Shown here: one piece after another, positions 54,655 through 64,000 of the stretch
How positions within the stretch are numbered: position 1 is the first letter of the stretch
How the letters are laid out: each line of letters starts with the position of its first letter
Assembly: GCA_037693485.1 (NCBI GenBank)
Contig: CM075347.1
Span: forward strand, 142,737,501-142,801,500
DNA: 64,000 bases
Reading direction: 5' to 3'
Source of the DNA: Kitagawia praeruptora
Taxonomy: Eukaryota > Streptophyta > Magnoliopsida > Apiales > Apiaceae
Position numbers and translations under genes: made by a program
The notes under the pieces: generated by a model
Seen by the model: the letters and a program-made list of their open reading frames with translations, nothing else
What the model was told of the DNA's origin: nothing
Database searches by the model: none

Positions 54655-57640
54655 CATATATGATAATTTGATTATTTTTAATTACATAATTATAATATAT
54701 TGGTACTTTTTTTAGCACATCATAAGTAAAGTTTCGATTCACTGATTATGTTTATTAACAACATTTTATAAAATACATAAAACTATCACAAATTCGTTTA
54801 GAATTTTAAGTCAATATTTTAAATTTATTATAAATTAGGTTTTTAGAAACTTAAAAGATTATAATTGGATAAATTACTAAATAAAATTTTAGAATCAACA
54901 AATCATTAAAAGTTCATATTTTACTATTTTGATCAATTACAAAAAATTAATTTTTATATCAACAAAGAACTCAACTCGTGATAAATTATGATATGTTTTT
55001 TTAATGAACTTTAATAATATACTAGCATTTTGCCCGTACTTCGTACACGGCATCTTATTTAATTTAAAATGACAATACCAAAAATTTAACAAATTTGATT
55101 GATTTCTTAAAAAGATATTGTATGCAATTATATAAATAATCAATTCTTAGAAAGATATTCTATATAGTTATATAAGTATTTAATAAAATAATGATATGCT
55201 AAAATTTATATAAAAAGGTAGCATACAATTTTATTTTAACAATGTTGAAAAAATTTATTTAATCCATCAAAATCTGCAATAAAAGTAATAAATATTTTTA
55301 CAAACATTGTTCTCTAATGGAAAACAATAATAAATTGTCTTCATTATTCAAATGCGGAAATGATAATCCCTTCACCCCCAATGACTCCAAACCTCGTATA
55401 ATATCAAGAACATATTATATTAACTATTAGACATCATAGTTAATATAATATGTAAATGTTGGAGAACAATGAGACCACATTTCAAGCAATTTTTTAAATT
55501 TTTTTGTTAATTTTTTTCATGAATGGATAGAGGGTAGAATTATAAGACTTTTTGGTGAAGATGCCCCTAGCGGGGCCCTTTAAAATAGCTTGAAATGTAG
55601 TGAATATGTGTGTTCTCACTGTTCTCATTTTAATTTTTTTTGTTAATTTTTTTTATGAATGGATAGAGGGTAGAATTATAAGCCTTTTTTGTGAAGATAC
55701 CCCTAGCGGGGCCCTTTAAAATAGCTTGAAATGTAGTGAATATGTGTGTTCTCACTGTTCTCATTCTCACCAGAGCGTGACCATTAAACTGTATTAGTAA
55801 ATTCATGTATGAAAATACAGTGTATAAATATTATTAATATAGATTCTTTTATTAAAAATAAGTAAATTATACAATTAAATAAGCAAGTCAAAATATCAGA
55901 TAAATATTCTAGTAGATTTATAGTTTATATTCAAATTAAGGTCTTTCACCATGGCTCTCGCTTTCTAAAATTGTTTAATTTTTATTTTATTGACTTTATT
56001 ATATTAAAAGTATGTTCTTATTGAAACGAATATAATAATTTGAATTTGAATATATTTTTTAAACTACTAATTTTGATGGTCGTTAATTTTTTTGTGATCA
56101 AATTAGAGAGGTGACCAAAAATAAAATTAATGGGAATACATAAACCCATTACCCACGTTATGATAAACAGTACCTATAAAATGGAAGTTGCTTCTGTGGT
56201 TCAGGCTTGTTAATTACTTCAATACTTTATTAGCTTGATCACCATGTAGACCATCTTTCTTTTTATCACTTATGTTGCTGCAATGTAGTCTATCTGTAAC
56301 TAACATCTTTCTTTTTATCACTAATGTTGTGGCTATGTAGTCTATCTCTAACTAAACATCTCTCTCTGCTTGTAATCTATATTTATAAATGCAAACTTCT
56401 TCTTGTATTGTATTTTGTTTTCAATATTTAAAATTATGTAGATGGAGGAGAAGAGAAAGGCTGGATGTGCAATCGTAATACTACAGCATTACTGAAAATA
56501 AGTACAATATCATAATAGAATTTTTTGTTTCAATCTAAATTGGGTCGCTCCAAATGCCGTGTAATGACAAAAAGGGGCATTAAAGAAATAAAGAAGATTA
56601 AAAAATGAAGGATAATACTGTTTACCAAAAACACAGGTTTCCGCAAGAAGCTCACTTATTCACTTTTATCTTCAAATAATGTATGAATACAATTATAACA
56701 ATCACATTTTCCACTACCTATTCTCTCTCAAAAAGCCAACTAAACTGAAAAAGGGAAAAGTTAGTGCTTTTATATTTTAATGTGGAGCTCAAGTGAAAGT
56801 GCTAAATATGAGATCATATATGAAATGAAATTGAACGGGAGTAAAGAAGATATCTAGAGCATAAATAAGAGCAATGTTGCCTGACCCAGAGGGCGAGGCT
56901 TGTGCCGTGGGTCTGAACTTTTAAGTATGCTATTCCATAGTCCCTTCGGAGACACCCGATAAAAAGTATGCTATTCCATAAGACCTTCTGGTACGTAGCA
57001 TGTCTACCCCGTGAACCTTAAGTTGAACAAATCCATAAAGAACATAAATTTGCTTGAAAACAAAATAATGTCTATAATGCTAGATGTATCAAATTGAGTC
57101 CCAAGATTATTTACAAATAACATGGTGCAAGTAACGTGACATCATGATTGGTTGTAACTGATTGTCCACATATTTTTATTTAAATTTAAATATAAAGTGG
57201 TTCATTACATTTAATTAAAATACATAACCAATTAAAATGTCACATGACATGGGGGATTCCGCCATTTAAATAAATTATTTGATCGATTTCTAGTATGCCC
57301 TTCATCCTTGCTACCTCTTGTATCGATACTGTGCCAATGTTATTAACTGGTAATCTTTCCAACTACCTTTGTTATTATGACATGCAAGTTCGAAAATTGA
57401 AAGGCCAAGCAAAAATTTTAAAGGTACCTTTCTAGTGTCCTGTATATTATTATAACATCGGGTAATTCATTAAAACTTTAATTCTTAAATGCCAAATCAA
57501 AATCAAAACCAAACAAATATTATCATGTCTAATTTTTAATATTGTGAAATCAATAAAAACTTAACTTTTAAGGCCAAATTAAAAATCGGAACCAAACATA
57601 TATGACCCGTCCCTACTTCAGGGGGTGAGATGTTAATTTG
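54655..57640. other. AT-rich non-coding region with small repeats
   Basis: No gene is supported. It contains a possible Helitron end (55022), a ~134-bp tandem pair (55497-55770, sharing CCCCTAGCGGGGCCC) and a decayed member of the AATGCTAGATGT MITE family starting at ~57077. A short repeat with TTGGGTCGCTCCAAATG (56545) recurs at 57840, 57910, 59430, 59635 and 59705. Confidence 0.55.
55022..55051 (-). mobile_element. Possible Helitron 3' terminus
   Basis: On the minus strand CCGTGTACGAAGTACGGGC (a short stem-loop) is followed by AAAATG and CTAG then T. The arrangement matches the one at 25098. No 5' end was located. Confidence 0.35.
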
Positions 57641-58006
57641 GTGAAAAATCCAGCTTTCAAATCTGAAAAGTGCAAACATGCATCAAAATCCAGCAGTGTG
57701 AAGATTTGAGCGGCTTGGACTTGAAGGTGAAAAATGACAGAGATATATTTGGGTAATGACAAAAAGGAGCATCAAAGAAATAAAGAAAGATAAAAAAAAT
57801 AAAGGATAATAGTAGAGATTTAGATTTGGGTCGATCCAATTGGGTTACTCCAAATGTTGTGTAATGACAAAAAATAGTATATGTTTACATTTGGGTCGAT
57901 CCAATCTAAATTGGGTCGCTCCAAATGCTGTGTAATGGTAAAAAGGGGCATCAAAGAAATAAAGAAGATTAAGAAAATGAAGGATGATAGTATCGCTGAC
58001 GGAATT

Positions 58007-59312
58007 CGAACCTTGAAATTTTAGTAAATAAATTTAATCATGTAATATATTTAATCATTAGATCTAACAGTTCTAATTTTTAACTAAAAATCTAACAGAT
58101 ATTATTCGTTGTATACGAATTTTATTATATTTTGTTAGTGGTTAGAAGATATGATGTCATATTTGTGGGTATGTATTTAGTAAATAAATTTAATCATGTA
58201 ATATATTTAATCATTAGATCTAACGGTTCTAATTTTTAACTAAAAATGTAACGGATATTATTCGTTGTATACGAATTTTTATTATATTTGTTAGTGGTTA
58301 GAAGATATGATGTCATATTTTTGGGTATGTTTTAATTATTGCAATATTATGTTTTAAATTAAAAGTCAAAGTGTTTTAATTAGAGAGAAAAAAATTACTG
58401 ATTGAAATATATGATATTTTAGGTATTTATAAAAAATCGAACCTTGAAATTTTAGTAAATAAATTTAATCATGTAATATATTAATCATTAGATCTAACAG
58501 TTCTAATTTTTAACTAACAATCTAACTGATATTATTCGTTGTATTCAAATTTTTATTATATTTTGTTAGTGGTTAAAATATATGATGTCATATTTTTGGG
58601 TATGTATTTTGTAAATAAATTTAATCATGTAATATATATATATATATATTTAATCATTAGATATAACAGTTCTAATTTTTAACTAAAAAACTAACGGATA
58701 TTATTCGTTGTATACGAATTTTTGTTATATTTTGTTAGTGGTTAGAAGATATGATGTCATATTTTTGTGTATGTATTAATTATTGCAATATTATGTTTTA
58801 AATTAAAAGTCAATGTGTTTTAATTAGAGAGAAAAAAAATTATTGATTGGAAGATATGATATTTTAGGTATTTATAAAAATTTGAACCATGAAATTTTAG
58901 TAAATAAATTTAATCATGTAATATATTAATCATTAGATCTAACAGTTCTAATTTTTAACTAAAAATCTAACGGATATTATTCGTTGTATACGAATTTTTA
59001 TTATATTTTGTTAGTGATTAGAAGATATGAAGTCATATTTTAGGATATGTATTTAGTAAATAAATTTAATCATGTAATATATTTAATCAATAGACCTAAC
59101 AGTTTTAATTTTTAACTAAAAATCTAACGGATATTATTCGTTGTATATGAATTTTTATTATATTTTGTTAGTGGTTAGAAGATATGATGTCATATTTTTG
59201 GGTATGTATTAATTATTGCAATATTATGTTTTAAATTAAAAGTCAACGTGTTTAAATTATAGAGAAAAAAAATTATTGATTGAAAGATGTGATATTTTAT
59301 GTATTTATAAAA
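58007..59312. repeat. Three tandem ~435-bp blocks with internal ~150-bp half-units
   Basis: Blocks start at about 58007, 58438 and 58882 (GAACCTTGAAATTTTAG). Each holds two copies of a ~150-bp unit (TTTAATCATGTAATATA to GAAGATATGATGTCATATT) plus a ~130-bp spacer (TTGCAATATTATGTTTTAAA). It is not coding. Confidence 0.85.
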
Positions 59313-60127
59313 GGTAATATCATCAATTATAACTAAACATCTTTTAATTGAAAAAGGCAATCGGCTAATTATCATTAATTATATTATTAATAGAAAAATG
59401 AAGGATAATAGTATAGGTTTAGATTTGGGTCGCTCCAAATGTTGATTAGAGAGAAAAAAAAAATTATTGATTGGAAGATATGATATTTTAGGTATTTATA
59501 ATATGTAATATCATATCAATTATAAGTAAACATCTTTTAATTGAAAAAGGCACTCGGCTGATTATCATTAATTAAATTATTAATAAAAAAAATGAAGGAT
59601 AATAGTAGAGCTTTAGATTTGGGTTGATCCAATTGGGTCGCTCCAAATGCTGTGTAATGATAAAAAATAGTATAGATTTGGATTTGGGTCGATCCAATCT
59701 AAATTGGGTCGCTCCAAATGCTGTGTAATGACCAAAAGGGACATCAAAGAAATAAAGAAGATTAAAAAAATGAAGGATAAAATCAGTAATTTTCCTGTGT
59801 AATGACAAAAAAGGGCATCAAAGAAATAAAGAAAATTAAAAAAATGAAGGATAAAAGCAGTAATTTTCGAAATCCAATACTAACAGACATTAGGAATACA
59901 TTGATTGATATTGATATTAATATTTTAGTTTAGTTTATATTGACCCAAAAGTTTTTCAATTATTAAATCTAAATAGTGGCTTGAAGCATTTTGTTTGGTA
60001 GTTGGGAGGGTTATCGGGTGTTGACCCATTGTTTCATAATTTAAAAAAATATGGTGTCAAATATCACAATATAAAAATATGATCCTTTATATCACTCTAA
60101 AATGCAACTTAAACATATGTTTGTGTC
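59313..60127. other. Repetitive AT-rich stretch before the gypsy LTR
   Basis: Partial copies of the 59290-59400 spacer and of the TTGGGTCGCTCCAAATG repeat occur. No gene is seen. Confidence 0.5.
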
Positions 60128-61053
60128 TGTTATAGCCAAAATTTGGTCCAGGTATTTTTAAGATGGGTTCGGGTCAACATTGAGTTTTAATTTGGGGATT
60201 TCTTAGATAAATTAGGGTTTTGATAAACTGTTGGAGAGACAGGACGCGCCCTCTCATTGAAAACGAGGAGGACGCGCCCGCAAGGTTAAAGAGGTTCTTA
60301 GAAATGGTAATTTATTGATTTCATGAAGACTATTGAAGAATTCCCTCCTGTCGTATCTCAGGAGGGGGATGTCCGTCGTAGAAGGCCTCCAGGGGTTTGC
60401 CTGGATATAAGGACCCTTCTTGGACACTAAGGGTGTGCCCTAAGGTGGAAAGATGGGGACTTTCTGGTGTGTGCTTTGGGAGCTCTGTTCCTGTAGCCAA
60501 TGGGCGCGTCCTCATTGGGGAACTTCGGAGTAATCCTGCACTTTGCACCCAAAAGCTCTGGATCACCTGTCCTGCTATCTGGTGGGTGCTTCTCATTCGG
60601 GGGACAAGGATGCGTTCTGCACTTGGGGTAAACCATGGCTATACCTGCATCCTTGAAATCAAGAAATAGCGGTAGCGGATAGGACTAGTCCTCGACGGGG
60701 GAAGTTTCCTTATCCGTGAAGTCTTGAGATCCTGGATGAGCCTTGGGCCTTTGTGGTTAGGCCTCATAGTAGAACATTCCAGAAGCTGGTCCGTTATCCA
60801 AGCCCATTTGGGTTTCTTGTTCTCCAAGAACTACGTATGGCTTGATCCCCTATAAATACCGGGGTACGTAGGCCGATTGAGGGGTTGGAAGTCAAGAGCT
60901 CTGAATAGCCGCCACTAACCCTATCACTCTCAGCCACCAATCACAAACAACCAACCACACACCACCACTCTTTTCGGCATAAAACCACTGCTGTAGATCT
61001 TGTTTTCGGTGAAGTACCTCGAATTTTGTTGTTACCAAATTCCTCCATCAACA
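60128..61053 (+). repeat. 5' LTR of the gypsy element
   Basis: It starts TGTTATAGCC and ends CCTCCATCAACA. The second LTR is outside the window, so the borders rest on TG/CA ends and the adjacent primer-binding sequence. Confidence 0.7.
60851..60858 (+). promoter_or_regulatory. TATA box of the gypsy LTR promoter
   Basis: TATAAATA in the context CCCCTATAAATACCGGGG lies ~200 bp before the LTR end, the usual place for the U3 promoter. The flanking CCCC/GGGG makes it part of a short palindrome. Confidence 0.65.
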
Positions 61054-61075
61054 AATTGACGCTAGAAGGAGGGGA
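61054..61075 (+). other. Primer-binding region of the gypsy element
   Basis: AATTGACGCTAGAAGGAGG follows the LTR end directly and resembles the TTGGCGCTAGAAGGAGGGG-type leader of Tat-like elements, with one or two changes. Confidence 0.6.
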
Positions 61076-61107
61076 GCCAATCAAGATCTTCATCTTAGGA
61101 GGGAAAG

Positions 61108-64000
61108 ATGTCTCACAATCATGGCAGAGGTTCTCATGGAGAAGAGGAGTATGATTTTGAAGATAGCATGGGGGGTAATCCAACCTACCATGAAGCCTAT
61201 GTTCCGGAGGAGATCCCTGTTCCTCCGCGCAATCATGAAACTCCGGTCCCAGTTGGAGGACAGCCGCCTGTTCTTATCAGTAATGTAGCGTTTATGGAAC
61301 AACTGTACCGAATGGGAGATGCCCTAAATAATTTTGGAGCGAGATTGAGTTATGTGAAGGAAAATCAGGGATCAAGGAGAAAATCTCGGAGTATCCCACG
61401 AAATCATCGTTGATCAGGAAAATCCCCTCAGATCGAGGAAGATTCCCGAAGTAGGAAGGAAAATCAGGAAAGGAGGTTTCAGCTGGTCACTCCTAGAAGG
61501 TTAGATTATTCTGATCCTATTATTGAATATCCTAGTGAAGATAATTCTGAGCGCAGGTTGTCGAACCCTCAAGAGAGGGCGCGCCCTCATCCTCACCGTT
61601 CAGGGCGCACTCTTGGTGAGATTCAAAGGGATGAGGAGCAGATGGCTAGAGAGAGGAGAGATTATGCCAGCTTGAAAGAACGCCTTGGAATAAGGCTTAG
61701 TGATGACGATTTGAGGATGGTACTCCTTGAGCAACAGAAGAAAAACAAGTATTTGGAATCGCGGCCCCATGATTCACAGCGCGCGCCCCCTGACAACAGG
61801 TCAAGGCCCCTTGGACATGAGCGAGCCCTTCCACATACCCATGATTCACAGCGCGCGCCCCCTGTTCACAACATGTCGCGGCCCCTTGGTTCTAAACAGG
61901 CTCTTCATCATGACAATACTAGAGCAAGAGGAAACCGTGATAACGGTGATAGAAGAATGGATTGGTATCAAGGAAATGGGCGCCCCCGTCATCAGGGCGC
62001 GCCCTTAGGTGGAAGATCCCCTCGTATCCATCAAATTCCCTCAAGTACCTCTGGTGAGTCTAGGTCGAGGACGCGTCCTCACTCAAATGAACAGTATCGG
62101 AGAAATTCTCACGGGAATCCTCGACCTCATGAAAACCCTGATGGTCAGCAGACTCAAACTCAAACCCAAGAGGATGTTGTGGTTCAAACACAAGCAGGAG
62201 CTTAAGGAGGCGTTGAGACAGCGGCTCCACCTCCGCCTCCACCCTCGGGGGGTAATCAGACTGCAGCACAACCAAATATCCAGAATATTCCCGGAGTGGG
62301 AACATTCAATGTGGATGATTTAAAGAAGCTTTTGGCCCATTTGGATGGCAGAAGAATATCCGCTACGGCGCAAACATCCTCTCCCTTCTCAACTGAAGTC
62401 AAGGAGGCACAGCTTCCTACTGGGTATAGATCTATGACTAATGATCTGCGCTTTCATGGAAATGCAGATCCTGTGGAATTTCTGGGATGCTTCGATATTG
62501 AGATAGATGTATATCAGGTAGCCGAACTGGCTAGATGTCGGTTGCTGGCAGCAACTTTCAGGGAAGGTGCTCAACAATGGTTTCAGAAACTCGGTCCGGG
62601 AGTAATTACATCCTGGCAGGTGATGAGGAATTTATTCTTGACTAAGTTCCAAGCTGCGGTGAAATATGCCCCTCCAGTTACAACCTTGGCCAATATCAAG
62701 TAGAGAGAAGGGGAAAGTTTGCAATCTTACTTCAAGAGATTTAATTCAGAGTCTACTTTGGTCAGGGGAGCAACTGATGAAATGCTCAAGAGTTTTCTAA
62801 TAGCCGGATTATCAGTAGGAACTGATTTCTTGAAACACCTTCAAGGACGGGATCCACCTACATTGGCTGATATGTTTGCACAAGCTGAGTCTTTCAAGAT
62901 TGTGGAACAATCTTTGGCAGATAATCGAAAGACCGACATTCATAGTAGCTCTAAGGGAAAGGCTGGTAAGAGGAAGGATAGGTCTCCTAGTCCTACTCGT
63001 CGTATAGCAACTGGTGCAAATCGGGTAAATTTAGCTGATGCTGGAAGAAATTGGGGTCCTCCCGACACGTACACTTATGATCAAAGGCTAGGTAACTATA
63101 TTCCGTTGGCGGCTTCAATTGAGCACATCTTTGAAGTGAACAAAAACAAAGGATTCTTTAGGAGGCCGGAGCCTCTAACTTCTTGGCAGAGTAAAGATAA
63201 AAAGAAATATTGTGAATTCCATGAATCTTCGGGGCATAACACTCATGAATGCCGTCAGCTCAGGGAGGAGATTGAAGATTTGATCAAGGAAGGATACTTA
63301 ACAGAGTGGATTGTTAGGGAGGTGAAGAAACACAAGGAAAATCCAGACAGGAGCGATGGAGGGCGCGCCCTCCATGATGATGGTAAACCTGAAGAGAAAA
63401 AATTCATTAAGGAAGGAAGTATTCACACTATCTTTGGGGGACATCACTTGGGGGGTGATAGCAATCATGCTATGGAAAGATATGCCAGGGAAGCAAGGTA
63501 TAGACCTCTTACGAATGTAAATAGCTTGGAGCTAAGGCCAACCAAGTTATTCAAAGGAGAATGTGCAGATATCACTTTCACTAAAGAAGATGCTAGGTGG
63601 GTACACCATCCTCATAATGATGCTCTGGTGGTGGCAATTCAGATCAGTTCCAGGAATGTACATCGGGTTTTCGTTGACAATGGGAGTTCTGTGAACATTT
63701 TATACTACAGCACTTACAAAAAGCTGGGGCTCTTAGATAAATATATGATTCAAGACAATAATTGGATCTATGGGTTTTCAGGTGAGTCGGTAAAAGTCAT
63801 GGGAGCTATCAAGCTGCCTGTAACTCTTGGGGAAGGAGTTCTTTCTGTAACTCAAATGATGGATTTCATGATTCTGAACGTCGAGTCATCGCATAATGCT
63901 TTGGTAGGACGTCCCCTGTTAAAAGAAATGAAGGTTGTGACCTCTATCTATCATCTTGCAATGAAATTCCCAACACCTAATGGTGTGGGAACTGTAAGAG
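61108..64000 (+). pseudogene. Gypsy gag-protease frame with three nonsense codons (runs off the window)
   Basis: A single frame starts at ATG 61108 (MSHNHGRGSHGEEEY) and stays aligned to the window end, broken by TGA 61411, TAA 62203 and TAG 62701. The N-terminal part is Arg/Pro-rich, with two copies of HDSQRAPP followed by SRPLG. The retrotransposon Gag capsid domain follows (MTNDLRFHGNADPVEFLGCF, then EGAQQWFQKL; after the TAG, REGESLQSYFKRFNSE). The zinc cluster is at ~63211-63252 (CEFHESSGHNTHEC), followed by a charged ELIRxG-type helix (EEIEDLIKEGYL). The aspartic protease VFVDNGSSVNILYY is at ~63670, with the downstream ALVGRPLL motif at ~63900. There are no frameshifts. The element-encoded polyprotein would form capsids and be self-cleaved; this copy cannot be translated through. 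Confidence 0.88.

Larger units (their letters stand above)
60128..64000 (+). mobile_element. Ty3/gypsy (Tat/Ogre-like) LTR retrotransposon, 3' part outside the window
   Basis: A 5' LTR (60128-61053) is followed by a primer-binding region and a gag-protease frame. The Gag zinc-finger form CEFHESSGHNTHEC and the protease form VFVDNGSSVNILYY are typical of the Tat/Ogre/Retand group of Ty3/gypsy. RT, integrase and the 3' LTR would lie to the right. Base composition (G+C-richer, with many GGCGCGCC sites) differs sharply from its surroundings. Confidence 0.88.

Noticed and set aside
60330..60669. ORFs on both strands in the gypsy LTR
   Set aside because: They are overlapping open frames in a G+C-richer LTR with no domain. 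The LTR is defined by TG/CA ends, a TATA box and the adjacent primer-binding region.

Overview
The window looks like intergenic, repeat-dominated nuclear DNA of a eudicot plant. It is A+T-rich, host genes have introns, and it carries Ty1/copia and Ty3/gypsy LTR retrotransposons, CACTA, Mutator-like, hAT, PIF/Harbinger, Stowaway and Emigrant-type DNA elements. The species cannot be named from sequence alone. No rRNA, tRNA or CRISPR locus was seen.

The host backbone is a three-copy tandem cluster of RD22-like BURP-domain genes. Copy A (35-963) shows only its last exon, which is open and ends normally. Copy B (14827-17131) has all three exons but is broken by a 4-nt frameshift and a 191-bp MITE. 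Copy C (53307-53760) keeps exon 1 and the start of exon 2. Decayed exon-1-like remnants lie at about 2408-2452 and 30672-30716. Matching flanks (964-1850 with 17132-18490; 2249-3403 with 30224-30932 and 52955-53306) show that nearly everything else was inserted into these duplicated units.

Between A and B lie a non-autonomous CACTA element (3404-8523) and a Ty1/copia element (8575-14111). The CACTA element carries three exons of a Rab1/RABD-type GTPase and about 11 copies of a 176-bp satellite. The copia element has lost reverse transcriptase and RNase H, and a PIF/Harbinger-like element (11881-13264) filled with a palindromic array sits inside it.

Between B and C (18492-30223) lie a Stowaway element split by a second CACTA element (19403-23819), which holds eight in-frame exons of an EH-domain ATPase (EHD) gene, and then several kilobases of AT-rich tandem repeats. 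A composite of about 22 kb (30933-52954) follows. It is a minus-strand copia remnant whose gag is split by a minus-strand LTR element (31459-37209), and whose 5' LTR holds a Stowaway element that in turn holds a third CACTA-like element (about 38506-52833). That last element contains a (TA)n-flanked TIR element with a hairpin array, and about 29 copies of a 176-bp satellite. This satellite is homologous, in reverse orientation, to the one in the first CACTA element.

The right side (53760-60127) holds an Emigrant-like element and AT-rich tandem repeats. The window ends in a Ty3/gypsy element: LTR at 60128-61053, then a gag-protease reading frame with three nonsense codons that runs off the end. 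The only protein-coding gene likely to be functional is BURP copy A. The most notable features are the two captured trafficking-gene fragments, the shared 176-bp CACTA satellite, and the inverted-LTR termini of the copia remnant.
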